Source: an uncultured Eubacteriales bacterium | Lineage (GTDB): Bacteria; Bacillota; Clostridia; Oscillospirales; Oscillospiraceae | Length of the DNA: 11,828 nt | Direction: 5' to 3' | NCBI GenBank assembly: GCA_900549705.1 | Contig: URPI01000057.1 | Location: 1-11,828 of the forward strand | In this document: piece after piece, positions 1-7,833 of the stretch | Position numbering within the stretch: the stretch's first letter is position 1 | How the letters are laid out: every line of letters starts with the position of its first letter | Translations under genes and position numbers: made by a program | Notes under the pieces: model-generated | The model's input: the letters and a program-made list of their open reading frames with translations, nothing else | Database searches by the model: none | What the model was told of the DNA's origin: nothing

Positions 1-190
1 AAGAGACGCATCGCCGTTGGCTGTTCATAAATTATTAGTCAGGACAGTCTACTACTGGCCAACCCCTACAGAGGCAGATGCAAAAGCATCGATTGCCAGC
101 AGTTTCTTGTTTGTTTTCAACAGCTCTCCCCTGTCATTTTTCTCTTTTCTCTATTTACTTTCTCCAAACTTGAAAAATCTTCAAAAAAGT
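1..190. other. Intergenic leader region, no gene seen
   Basis: I see no convincing coding sequence here. The only open frame (17-205) has an unlikely composition and no ribosome-binding site. A small stem-loop GATGC-AAAA-GCATC lies at 77-90 and is followed by T-rich sequence, so it could be a weak terminator of a gene to the left of the window. The stretch 120-190 is rich in T and pyrimidines and leads into the operon promoter. Confidence 0.5.
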
Positions 191-192
191 AC

Positions 193-221
193 TTTACTTC
201 TTTAGCGAACTAAAGTATAAT
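193..221 (+). promoter_or_regulatory. Promoter of the amino-acid ABC transporter operon
   Basis: A -35 box TTTACT (193-198) and a perfect -10 box TATAAT (216-221) are separated by 17 bp, the ideal SigA-type spacing. Transcription would start near 228, leaving a leader of about 50 nt before the first gene. The spacer contains a perfect dyad that is listed separately as the likely operator. Confidence 0.75.
200..215. promoter_or_regulatory. Probable TrpR-like operator in the promoter spacer
   Basis: A perfect inverted repeat CTTTAG-CGAA-CTAAAG fills the spacer and ends directly at the -10 box. A repressor bound here would block RNA polymerase. The core TAG-N4-CTA has the same spacing as the Trp-repressor operator core (CTAG-TTAA-CTAG, from general knowledge). 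The operon's last gene encodes a TrpR-like protein, so that protein is the natural binder. This assignment is inference. Confidence 0.65.
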
Positions 222-277
222 GCAGCCATCAAACAAAACCGCCCCCAAGGGAGCAAACAAAAAAGGAGAAATGAATC

Positions 278-1063
278 ATGAAAAAGCTCACCGCCCTGTT
301 TATTGCACTGGTTATGATGATGACCATGACAATCCCCGCTCTTGCCGCCGATGAAACGGATTCCGAGTATGTCAAGCAAAAAGGAACTCTGGTGGTAGGC
401 ATCACCGACTTTGCCCCCATGGATTACAAGGATGAGGACGGCAACTGGGTTGGCTTCGATGCCGACATAGCCGCTGCCTTCGCCGCCTACCTGGGTGTCC
501 AGGTGGAGTTCGTGGAAATCGAATGGGACAACAAGGTTCTGGAGCTGAACTCCAAGAGCATTGACTGCGTTTGGAACGGCATGACCCTCACCCCCGAGGT
601 TACCTCCTCCATGAGTTGCTCCAACGCCTACTGCAACAATGCCCAGGTGGTTATCGTCCCCGCTGACCAGGCAGACAAGTACCAGACCGCAGAAGATTGC
701 GCCGACCTGGTGTTCGCCGCAGAAGCCGGCAGCGCCGGTGAAGCTGAAGTTACCGCCCTGGGTTACGAATGCACCCCTGTCCAGTCCCAGGCTGCTGCCC
801 TGATGGAAGTTGCCGCCGGCACCTGCGATGCCGCCGTGATTGATTCTCTGATGGCCGCCGCCATGGTTGGCGAGGGCACCAGCTACGAAAACCTGACCTA
901 CACCGTCCAGCTCAACAGCGAAGAATACGGCGTAGGCTTCCGCACCGGCTCCGACCTGGCGGATGCACTGAACGAATTTTTCAAGGCCGCCTATGAAGAC
1001 GGCTCCCTGCTGAAGACTGCTGAAACCTACGGCGTTCAGGCCGCTCTGATTGAGCAGAAGTAA
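278..1063 (+). CDS. Amino-acid ABC transporter substrate-binding protein (SBP family 3)
   Basis: This 261-aa secreted protein is the ligand receptor of a polar amino-acid importer and works with the permease and ATPase encoded next. It begins with a signal peptide: a KK start, a hydrophobic core to about residue 20, and an ALA-A cleavage site near 23-24. The mature part has the family 3 layout, with the first lobe starting KGTLVVGITDFAPMDY (35-50), GFDADIA at 59-65, WNGMTLTPE at 99-107, and the second lobe with CDAAVID (183-189) and YGVGFRTGSD (217-226). The start at 278 is set by AGGAG at 264-268. Two oddities stand out. There is no lipobox Cys, unlike most Gram-positive binding proteins. 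The Arg that normally follows the T-x-E segment and holds the ligand carboxylate appears to be Val108. The exact ligand cannot be named. Confidence 0.9.
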   Translation: MKKLTALFIALVMMMTMTIPALAADETDSEYVKQKGTLVVGITDFAPMDYKDEDGNWVGFDADIAAAFAAYLGVQVEFVEIEWDNKVLELNSKSIDCVWNGMTLTPEVTSSMSCSNAYCNNAQVVIVPADQADKYQTAEDCADLVFAAEAGSAGEAEVTALGYECTPVQSQAAALMEVAAGTCDAAVIDSLMAAAMVGEGTSYENLTYTVQLNSEEYGVGFRTGSDLADALNEFFKAAYEDGSLLKTAETYGVQAALIEQK

Positions 1064-1078
1064 TCCTTATAAAAAATA

Positions 1079-1116
1079 AGAAACGACCGCCCCTTTCTTT
1101 CGGGCGGCTCGTTTCT
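1079..1116 (+). promoter_or_regulatory. Intercistronic stem-loop between binding-protein and permease genes
   Basis: AGAAACGA-CCGCCC pairs with GGGCGG-C-TCGTTTCT, giving a 14-bp stem with one bulged C and a 9-nt loop. In the + direction it lacks a proper T run, so it is more likely an mRNA 3'-end stabiliser or partial terminator than a full stop. This would raise the amount of binding protein relative to the membrane parts. On the minus strand it is followed by a T-rich stretch and could terminate antisense transcription. Confidence 0.65.
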
Positions 1117-1135
1117 GCGTAAAGGCGGTAAACAT

Positions 1136-1825
1136 ATGGAAACATTTCTCCAGCAATTCCCCGTGGTTTTCCACGCACTGAATGTCGGCTTCCTGCAAAC
1201 GCTGCGGCTGTTCGCCGTAACGCTGCTGGGTGCCATTCCCCTGGGGCTTATCATCATGTTTGGCTCCACCTCCAGGTTTAAGCCCCTGAGTCTCGTAACC
1301 AATCTGTTTGTCTGGGTCATCCGGGGCACCCCGCTGATGATTCAGCTGCTCATTATCTATTATTTTCCAGGCCTTGTGATGAAGGTCACCTTCTGGCCAA
1401 AGGGGGAAAGCGGCCGCTTTGCTGCCTCCGCCGTTGCCTTTATTGTGAACTATGCCTGCTATTTCTCCGAAATCTATCGGGGCGGCATCCAAAGCATCCC
1501 CGTGGGACAGCGGGAGGCCGGGCAGGTGCTGGGCTTGACAGGCAGCCAGATTTTCTTTAAAATTATTCTGCTGCAAGTCATCAAGCGGATTCTGCCCCCC
1601 ATGGGCAACGAGATTATCACCCTGGTCAAAGACACCGCATTGGCAAGAATCATTGCCTTGCAGGAAATCATCTGGGCGGGCACGGCTTTTCTCAAAGGCT
1701 CTCAGGGCATCTCCGGGCAGGTGTGGCCGCTGTTTTTCACCGCTGTTTATTATCTGGTGTTCAGCGGTGTGCTCACCTTGGTGCTGGGCAAGCTGGAAAA
1801 GAAAATGGACTATTTCAGGGGGTAA
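1136..1825 (+). CDS. Amino-acid ABC transporter permease (HisM/GlnP type)
   Basis: This 229-aa inner-membrane protein forms the transport channel and most likely works as a homodimer, since only one permease gene is present. Hydrophobic segments lie at roughly 12-42, 54-80, 95-112, 170-185 and 196-218. Family marks are RGTPLMIQ (63-70), the cytoplasmic EAA loop at 111-136 (EIYRGGIQSIPVGQREAG and following residues), which contacts the ATPase, and LVKDTALA (163-170). Length is usual for the family. The start follows a modest AAAGGCGG site (1121-1128). It lies downstream of the stem-loop at 1079-1116, and its stop is only 4 bp before the ATPase start, so translation of the two is probably linked. 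Confidence 0.92.
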   Translation: METFLQQFPVVFHALNVGFLQTLRLFAVTLLGAIPLGLIIMFGSTSRFKPLSLVTNLFVWVIRGTPLMIQLLIIYYFPGLVMKVTFWPKGESGRFAASAVAFIVNYACYFSEIYRGGIQSIPVGQREAGQVLGLTGSQIFFKIILLQVIKRILPPMGNEIITLVKDTALARIIALQEIIWAGTAFLKGSQGISGQVWPLFFTAVYYLVFSGVLTLVLGKLEKKMDYFRG

Positions 1826-1829
1826 CACA

Positions 1830-2588
1830 ATGGCAATTCTGGAAGTACAGCACATTCAAAAAAGCTTTGGCAGCACCGACGTTCTGAAAGACATCTCCTT
1901 CTCCCTGGAAAAGGGACAGGTGCTGAGCATCATCGGCTCCTCCGGCAGCGGCAAGACTACCCTTTTGCGCTGCCTGAACTTTTTGGAAACCGCCGAAAAA
2001 GGAAAAATCATCGTAAACGGCCAGACCCTTTTCTGCGGCGAGGAGCAAAAACGAGTCAGCGAGGAGGCCATTCGGAAAAGCCGTCTGCATTTTGGGCTGG
2101 TGTTCCAGTCCTTCAATCTCTTTCCCCAATACACGGTGCTGGAAAATGTGATGCTGGCACCGAAGCTCTTAAAAAAAGCCCCCATCGCCGAAATCGAACG
2201 AACCGCCCGAGCGCTTATTGAGCAGGTGGGGCTCACCGCCCGCATCGGGAGCTATCCCTGCCAGCTCTCCGGCGGGCAGCAGCAGCGGGTGGCCATTGCC
2301 CGGGCGCTGGCGCTGGAGCCGGACATTCTCTGCTTTGACGAGCCGACCTCTGCCCTGGACCCGGAACTCACCGGCGAGGTTCTGCGGGTCATCAAGGGGC
2401 TGAAAGGCTCTGACCGCACCATTATTATTGTGACTCACGAAATGGAATTTGCAAAGTCCATTTCTGACCGGGTTATCTTTATGGCGGATGGCATCATCGA
2501 AGAAGATGGCACGCCGGAGCAGGTCTTCTGCCATCCCCAGTCCGCCAAAACCCAGCAGTTTTTGAGCAGCTCTCTGGAGCACTTCTGA
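1830..2588 (+). CDS. Amino-acid ABC transporter ATP-binding protein (GlnQ/HisP type)
   Basis: This 252-aa cytoplasmic ATPase powers the importer. All nucleotide-binding motifs are intact: Walker A GSSGSGKT (36-43), Q-loop Gln93 in LVFQSFNLFPQ, signature LSGGQ (146-150), Walker B ILCFDE (166-171), D-loop SALD (174-177) and switch His203 in VTHEMEF. Length and C-terminus match the polar amino-acid transporter ATPases. The frame stays open upstream to 1653, but I chose ATG at 1830. It has AGGGGG seven bases before it, sits 4 bp after the permease stop, and the protein then begins with the usual MAILEVQHIQKSFG. The upstream extension is only the permease gene read in another frame. Confidence 0.95.
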   Translation: MAILEVQHIQKSFGSTDVLKDISFSLEKGQVLSIIGSSGSGKTTLLRCLNFLETAEKGKIIVNGQTLFCGEEQKRVSEEAIRKSRLHFGLVFQSFNLFPQYTVLENVMLAPKLLKKAPIAEIERTARALIEQVGLTARIGSYPCQLSGGQQQRVAIARALALEPDILCFDEPTSALDPELTGEVLRVIKGLKGSDRTIIIVTHEMEFAKSISDRVIFMADGIIEEDGTPEQVFCHPQSAKTQQFLSSSLEHF

Positions 2589-2603
2589 TACGGAGGAACA
2601 GAC

Positions 2604-2888
2604 ATGGCACCCCATCAATTTGACGAAAGTATGATTCACGACCTGTATGAAGCATTCATCAGAATTGACAGCGAAGAAACCTGCGCCGCCTTTCTGGAGG
2701 ATTTGTGTACTCGCAAGGAGGTGGAGCAGATGGCCCAGCGGCTGCGGGCGGCAAAGCTGCTGACCGAGGGGATGACCTATTCCCAGGTGATTGAACAGAC
2801 CAACATCTCCTCCGCCACCCTCAGCCGGGTTTCCCGCTGTGTGCAGTACGGGCAGGGCTACCGGCAGTTTGTGGGACAGGATAAATAA
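2604..2888 (+). CDS. YerC/YecD-family TrpR-like transcriptional regulator
   Basis: This 94-aa DNA-binding protein belongs to the TrpR-related YerC/YecD family. It has a helical N-terminal part, the family segment DLCTRKEVEQMAQRLRAAKLL (33-53), and a helix-turn-helix at about 57-79 (MTYSQVIEQTNISSATLSRV), followed by the usual C-terminal YGQGY. CGGAGG at 2591-2596 sets the start at 2604. The gene begins 15 bp after the ATPase stop and is the last in the operon. With the TrpR-type dyad in the operon promoter, this suggests an amino-acid-sensing repressor controlling its own uptake operon. The family is clear; the co-repressor and the operator assignment are inferred. Confidence 0.88.
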   Translation: MAPHQFDESMIHDLYEAFIRIDSEETCAAFLEDLCTRKEVEQMAQRLRAAKLLTEGMTYSQVIEQTNISSATLSRVSRCVQYGQGYRQFVGQDK

Positions 2889-2910
2889 GCTCAGTGATTT
2901 CTTCCTTTTT

Positions 2911-2938
2911 CCGGCTGGATGCAATTGCATCCAGCCGG
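2911..2938 (+). terminator. Perfect hairpin after the transporter operon
   Basis: A perfect 14-bp inverted repeat with no loop bases (arm CCGGCTGGATGCAA, centre AATT) lies 22 bp after the regulator's stop codon and is followed by ATTTT. It fits a first terminator for the operon, although the T run is short. Confidence 0.65.
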
Positions 2939-2967
2939 ATTTTGGTGCACCGCCAATCCCATTTCAA

Positions 2968-3007
2968 AAAAACTGCTGCAAAGCATTTTCGCCTTGCAGC
3001 AGTTTTT
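2968..3007. terminator. Bidirectional terminator between convergent genes
   Basis: The arms 2968-2981 (AAAAACTGCTGCAA) and 2994-3007 pair perfectly around a 12-nt loop. A run of A precedes and a run of T follows the GC-containing stem, so it works as an intrinsic terminator in both directions. On the minus strand it begins 10 bp after the stop codon of the 1582-aa wall protein. On the + strand it backs up the hairpin at 2911-2938. Confidence 0.85.
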
Positions 3008-3016
3008 GTATTTTCT

Positions 3017-6000
3017 TTAGCCGACAAATTCCTCGCCGGGGGTGGTGGGCACCGTGGTGGTGGTTGCATCGGGAGTGGTGGTGCCAGCATCGGGAGTGGT
3101 TGCACCGGGCGTACCGGTAGAATCCATCATCACATACTGGCCGTTAATCCAGCCCAGATCCGTGCGCACCCAGGTCTCTGCACCGACGGTCATGGTCTCG
3201 CGAACCACAACCCTGGAGGTAATCATAACCTTTGCCATCAGAGAACCGCCGGAGGAAGCGGAGCCACGGACGTTGGCGGTGAAGCCCACGCCGGCGATGG
3301 TGCCGGTGCTGCCGGTGCCGGGAGCGCCGATGCCGGTGATGGTCAGGTAGCTGATGCAGACCCAGCCATTATCGGTACGACCCCAGCTCATGCCGCCATC
3401 CAGCTTGCTTTCGTAGATGACAACACTCTGCTTCTTGGCGATGGTGCCAACCTCGGGATAGCCCAGGCTGGTGCCGGTACGTACCTTCACATCCTCGTTG
3501 GCGTAGCCAACAGCGATGGCGCCGGAGGGAACGGTGGTAATGATTGCCACGTTGCCGGAGTTACCGTTGTTGCCGCCGTTGGGAACATTGGTCAGGGTGC
3601 CGGTTCTCACATAGTCCATGCAGACCCAGCCCTGGTCAATCCGTGCCCACAGGGTGCCGTTGGAGGCGGTGACCTTCTCGTAGATGTTCACGTTGGTGCC
3701 GTTGCGCAGGCTGGTCACCAGTGCGTTTTCCACACCGGCACCGCTGCGGACATTCACGGTGGTGTTGCACACAATGTAGCCGGGCGTTGCGGTGGGGGTG
3801 GTGGGAGTCGTGGGTGCAGTGGTCGGGGTGGTGCTGCCACCGTTATTGTTATTGCCGTTGCCGCCGATGGTAGTGCCGGAGGATCCGGGTACCAGGCTGA
3901 CAACCATGCTGTCATTCTCGGTCTTGGTGGCCTCACACAGCTTAATCCAGCCGGTGGTATTGCCGCAGATGACCTCGCCGTACCGGGCGTAGTCGGGAGC
4001 AGTGCCCACGTTATTGACCTTGTAGTTGATGACGGTGACCTTCTCGCCACGGTACAGGGTATACAGAATATCCTCTGCAACCAGGTTCAGGTCGTTGTAC
4101 ACATCGGCCTTTACGCCGGTGATGGTGGCGGTGGAGTTGTACATACTCAGGCAGTCCATGTCGATCCAGCCGGCATCATTGCCCAACTTGACGTGCCACA
4201 GTGCCTTACCGGTGGTGGTATCCATCTTCACGTTGTCCAGCTCCACCTCGGTGCCCTTGGGCAGCTCCTTGACCTGACCGCCATCCAGGGTGTTCAAGGT
4301 GACGTTGACGCTGTTGACCTTGGCCTTGACCTTGGTGGGCCAGGCTTCATAGGAGATGTTGGGGGTGTTCAGCTTCAAATCCTGAACGTCCACGAAGCCG
4401 GTGTAGCCAGCCACGGAAATCTGCGCCCAAACGGTGGTGCCGTCAAAGACGGGGCTGCCCACCAGGCTCACAGGCATACCGTTGACCCGCAGCACCTGGA
4501 GGGTGCTGGTCTTGTCAGCCAGGCTGTACACATTCAGTGCATCCACCTGAATCTTGCCGGCCAGACCGGTGAAGTCAAGCTCGCTCACCTTAATCCAGCC
4601 CACAATCTTGTTAATCTGTACCTTGCCCCAGGTAACGCCGTTGACATTCTTCCAGTTCAGGACGGTGACGCTGGCACCGCCGGAGATGGTCAGCAGGGAC
4701 TTGCTGGTGTCGTCCACTTCTTCCTTCACCTGGATGTTTGCCTTGGCAGTACCGGTGACCACAACAGAAGCGGCGATGGCGGGGTTGCTGGGATCATTGC
4801 GGACAGCCTCGGTCACGGGGGTCAGCTTGCCCTGATCCAGAACAACATTCACCTTGTCGGTGAGCACGTCGCCCACATAGCCGGTGCCCACATCGTGAAC
4901 ACCATGGTTGATTTCGTTGCCGTCATAGACCAGCTTGCGGGATTCGATGGTAATCAGGGTACCCACGGGCAGATGTCTGGTGCCGGTGAAATCGTTCATT
5001 TCGGTGGTGACCTTCATGGTCACGGGGTTCAGAACCACGTTGTTGTCCCACTCAATCCAGCCCACAACGGAGCCGACAGCGACCTTTGCGTAGGTCATGG
5101 TGGAGTCGGTCTTGCTGCCGTAAACACGACCCAGCACATTGATGTTGGAGCCTGCGGGCAGGGTGTAGTTGGACTTCTTCAGGGTGCTGACACCTGCTGC
5201 GTCAGTCTCATAAGCAACACCGTTGTTGCTGTCCACATACACCACGGAGTCACTCTTGATAACGCCGGTCATGTAGCCCACGCCACTGGCGGAAGCAATG
5301 CCCACGGGCAGGGAGTTCTCACGGAACATGGTCACATCAGAGAGCTTAATCCAGCCCACGTTGGTTGCGGGAGTACCGTAGACAACCTTGCCCCAGATTG
5401 CGCCGTCAGCCAGTGCCCAGTTGGTGTTGGGGGTGAAGACGCTGGTGTCCTCAGCCACGGTGATGTAGGTGCCCTTGGTCAGTGCTGCATAGAACTTGCT
5501 GCGGGTGCTGGGCTGCTCATAAACATCAGCACGCTCAGCGGTGACCTTGGCATTGAAAGCCTTCATGGTAACGGTCGCATTGCCGTTCTCATCGTGCATC
5601 CGAATCCAGCCGGTCTTGCTGCCGATGGAAACCTTGCCGAAGATGTAGCCGTTGACACGCTGGAAGGCGGTGATGCTGATTTCCTGATTGGGATTGATGG
5701 TCAGCAGCACATTGACATGGACGGAGGCGGACTCATACAGGTTATGTGCCACCTTGGTGACAGCGGGGTAGCCCTGGAAGGAGGAAACCACGTTGTCGAA
5801 GCTTGCGTTGTCATCCTTGCCGGTTCCAGCGGAGGGAGGGGTAAACTGGGAATCCAGCTTCACATAGTCCATGCACACCCAGCCGCGCTCGATGTGCCCC
5901 CAATCGAAGCCATTGACCTTCACAATCTCGGTGACGTTGACCCGGCTGCCCAGAGCAGCCACGCCAACCAGTGCGTTGGTGGTACCGGCTGCGCTGCGGA

Positions 6001-7765
6001 TGTTCACGCCGGTGGAGCAGTTGACAACAGTGCCAGCCACGCTGTAGCCGGTGCCGGTGCTGGTGCCATCGCCATTGGAGGAGCTGACAACGGAAACATA
6101 GTTCAGGTTAATCCAGCCCTGGTCGATGAGACCCCATGCCACACCGCCAACAACTTCCTTGCGCATAATCACAACGGAGGTGCCGGGAGCCAGGGTAGCA
6201 ACCTTAGAAAATCCGCTGCCCGGTCCGGAACGGACGTTCAGGCTCACGGAGCTGCTGACCACGGCAGAGCTGCCGGTGGTGATGTTGCTGCCGCTGGGCT
6301 GGGTGGTCTTGTCCAGAGTGACATAAGCCATGGCAATCCAGCCCTGGTCGATGTGACCCCAGGGAGCGCCATTGACGGTGGTCTGCTCATAAACGGTGAC
6401 CTTGGTGCCCTGGTTCAGCTTGGTAGCCAGAGGGTTGGTGACACCGGGAGCAGTACGGACATTGACTTGGGTTGCACCGGAAACGACACCGCTGGTGCCG
6501 CCGGTGAGAGTAGGATTAGAAGGAGTGGTTGTGGTGCCGTTGTAGTTGGTGTAGGCCAGGAAAATCCAGCCCTGACCGCAGTAGCCCCAGCTGCCGGTGC
6601 TGTCCAGCATGGCAATGGTGGTCTGCTGATTCCGCTTGAGGGTACCCACCTTGGCTGCGGTGGCATTGGGCTCTTTGCGGATGGTCACATAGTCATCGGT
6701 AATGGTGACCGTGGTGGTGGGAATGACGGTGGGCACGTCAGCCAGATTGTTGCACAGCTGCACCCAACCGCCGGTAGCCAGCTCCAGCCACTTGGCGGAG
6801 CCAATCATCTTCTCTGCCACAACGGTAATGGTGGCATCCCGGCGGATTTCATCAATCTTATTGGGATAACCGGCAGCGCTGTACACGTCCACCACGCCGG
6901 TATCGGGAATACCCATTGCCTTGTAGATGACATAAGCGGGCAGGGTGTAATTTGCAGCCACCTTGTCATCGGTGCTCTTCTGCCAGCGAGCCACCAGGGT
7001 CTTGCCGGAGGTAGCGGCACTCAGGCCGGTCACCAGAGCGGCATTGTCGTACCAGCCCAGGAAGGTATAGCCGCTCCAGGTAGGATCGCTGGAAAGACTA
7101 ATCTTATTATTGTAAGAGCCGCTGAACACCTGAACCAGTCTCTTGGCACCGCCAACAAAGCTGGCGTTCTGGTCATTGCCCGCGAAGAACACGGTATAGC
7201 CCAGAGAGCCGGTGCTGGAAGCGCTGTAGGAGCCGGTCAGATACAGGTTTGCCATTGCCATCCGACGCTGAATCACGCTGCGGGAACCGGCATCATCGGG
7301 GAAACCGCCGGCATAATTCCAGGTGCACAGGGTGTTGGCAAACTCGGAAGCGGTGCCGCTGCCGGCAACGCTGTTCTTAATGGCATTGAGCACGGTTGCG
7401 TTGGTGGTCCAGGCAGTACCCTCAATATAGGAGTACCACACCAGAGCATCGAACCGCTTCTGAACCAGCTCGATGCCCAGGGAGTTAATCACCTTCACAA
7501 GCTTGTCCAGTTCTGCCCGCAGCAGCTTATCGGCATTGGCCTCGGTGATGGTCTGGTTCTTCACACCGGGAGTGCCGTAACCAATCCGGTAAACACCTGC
7601 GGAAACTTCATAAGCGTTCCGATGGAAGCCCACGAAATTCTTAATCACCCGAACGCCGGCCTCGCTGACACCGGTGGCTGCTGCCGAAGCGGTAACAGCC
7701 GCAGCGGGAATCAGTCCGATAACCAGAACGAGTGCAAGCATCAGGCAAGCAATTCTCTTTTTCAT
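3017..7765 (-). CDS. Giant secreted SH3-repeat protein with an apparently inactive GH24 lysozyme-like domain
   Basis: This 1582-aa protein starts with a signal peptide (about 1-29). A GH24-like fold follows at about 33-180 (VIKNFVGFHRNAYE, YRIGYGTPG, a C-terminal QRRMAMANLYLTG helix), then an InlB/Flg_new-type repeat at about 188-262 (SGYTFLGWYD, TLVARW). About sixteen SH3-like modules fill the rest: roughly 290-339, 352-407, 427-484, 502-558, 579-638, 676-725, 740-812, 833-909, 916-975 (weak), 1002-1064, 1070-1133, 1144-1208, 1214-1279, 1330-1388, 1416-1476 and 1490-1548. A Thr/Pro tail ends it. There is no LPXTG motif or membrane anchor, so wall attachment would depend on the SH3 modules. 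The three GH24 catalytic positions are Val45, Val54 and Arg60 instead of Glu, Asp and Thr, at the standard spacing, so lysozyme activity is unlikely. AAAGGAG at 7776-7782 (minus strand) sets the start. It is a paralogue of the gene just upstream. Its role, possibly wall binding, scaffolding or decoy, is inferred. Confidence 0.9.
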   Translation of the reverse strand: MKKRIACLMLALVLVIGLIPAAAVTASAAATGVSEAGVRVIKNFVGFHRNAYEVSAGVYRIGYGTPGVKNQTITEANADKLLRAELDKLVKVINSLGIELVQKRFDALVWYSYIEGTAWTTNATVLNAIKNSVAGSGTASEFANTLCTWNYAGGFPDDAGSRSVIQRRMAMANLYLTGSYSASSTGSLGYTVFFAGNDQNASFVGGAKRLVQVFSGSYNNKISLSSDPTWSGYTFLGWYDNAALVTGLSAATSGKTLVARWQKSTDDKVAANYTLPAYVIYKAMGIPDTGVVDVYSAAGYPNKIDEIRRDATITVVAEKMIGSAKWLELATGGWVQLCNNLADVPTVIPTTTVTITDDYVTIRKEPNATAAKVGTLKRNQQTTIAMLDSTGSWGYCGQGWIFLAYTNYNGTTTTPSNPTLTGGTSGVVSGATQVNVRTAPGVTNPLATKLNQGTKVTVYEQTTVNGAPWGHIDQGWIAMAYVTLDKTTQPSGSNITTGSSAVVSSSVSLNVRSGPGSGFSKVATLAPGTSVVIMRKEVVGGVAWGLIDQGWINLNYVSVVSSSNGDGTSTGTGYSVAGTVVNCSTGVNIRSAAGTTNALVGVAALGSRVNVTEIVKVNGFDWGHIERGWVCMDYVKLDSQFTPPSAGTGKDDNASFDNVVSSFQGYPAVTKVAHNLYESASVHVNVLLTINPNQEISITAFQRVNGYIFGKVSIGSKTGWIRMHDENGNATVTMKAFNAKVTAERADVYEQPSTRSKFYAALTKGTYITVAEDTSVFTPNTNWALADGAIWGKVVYGTPATNVGWIKLSDVTMFRENSLPVGIASASGVGYMTGVIKSDSVVYVDSNNGVAYETDAAGVSTLKKSNYTLPAGSNINVLGRVYGSKTDSTMTYAKVAVGSVVGWIEWDNNVVLNPVTMKVTTEMNDFTGTRHLPVGTLITIESRKLVYDGNEINHGVHDVGTGYVGDVLTDKVNVVLDQGKLTPVTEAVRNDPSNPAIAASVVVTGTAKANIQVKEEVDDTSKSLLTISGGASVTVLNWKNVNGVTWGKVQINKIVGWIKVSELDFTGLAGKIQVDALNVYSLADKTSTLQVLRVNGMPVSLVGSPVFDGTTVWAQISVAGYTGFVDVQDLKLNTPNISYEAWPTKVKAKVNSVNVTLNTLDGGQVKELPKGTEVELDNVKMDTTTGKALWHVKLGNDAGWIDMDCLSMYNSTATITGVKADVYNDLNLVAEDILYTLYRGEKVTVINYKVNNVGTAPDYARYGEVICGNTTGWIKLCEATKTENDSMVVSLVPGSSGTTIGGNGNNNNGGSTTPTTAPTTPTTPTATPGYIVCNTTVNVRSGAGVENALVTSLRNGTNVNIYEKVTASNGTLWARIDQGWVCMDYVRTGTLTNVPNGGNNGNSGNVAIITTVPSGAIAVGYANEDVKVRTGTSLGYPEVGTIAKKQSVVIYESKLDGGMSWGRTDNGWVCISYLTITGIGAPGTGSTGTIAGVGFTANVRGSASSGGSLMAKVMITSRVVVRETMTVGAETWVRTDLGWINGQYVMMDSTGTPGATTPDAGTTTPDATTTTVPTTPGEEFVG

Positions 7766-7833
7766 AGAAAACCTACTCCTTTACATCAATTGTAAGTTAC
7801 TGGTATTATAACAGCATTGGTTACAAATTGCAA
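7766..7833 (-). promoter_or_regulatory. Promoter and ribosome-binding site of the 1582-aa gene
   Basis: Read on the minus strand, -35 TTGCAA (7833-7828) and -10 TATAAT (7810-7805) are 17 bp apart. AAAGGAG (7782-7776) lies 10 nt before the ATG. The layout and much of the sequence match the promoter of the upstream paralogue. Confidence 0.8.

Noticed and set aside
1..75. A tRNA-like or structured RNA at the left edge
   Set aside because: GTTGGC and GCCAAC can pair, but no cloverleaf, conserved tRNA bases or other RNA family signature is visible.
1550..1580. T/A-rich or Thr/Pro linkers as sortase signal in the 1582-aa protein
   Set aside because: The tail residues 1550-1582 are Thr/Pro-rich, but there is no LPXTG motif, hydrophobic segment or positive tail. 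These coordinates are protein residues; the matching DNA is about 3017-3118.
1653..1829. N-terminal extension of the ATPase to 1653
   Set aside because: The extra 59 residues are the permease gene in another frame. ATG 1830 has a good ribosome-binding site and gives the family's normal start.
1067..1855. A 262-codon minus-strand frame opposite the permease gene
   Set aside because: The + strand product is a textbook permease in an operon; the minus frame is a shadow without recognisable content.
2894..7795. A 1633-codon open frame on the + strand opposite the large wall gene
   Set aside because: It lies codon-on-codon against the real gene, has a low-complexity Gly/His/Val/Ala-rich product, no ribosome-binding site and no domain. 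Codon bias of the sense gene explains why it is open.
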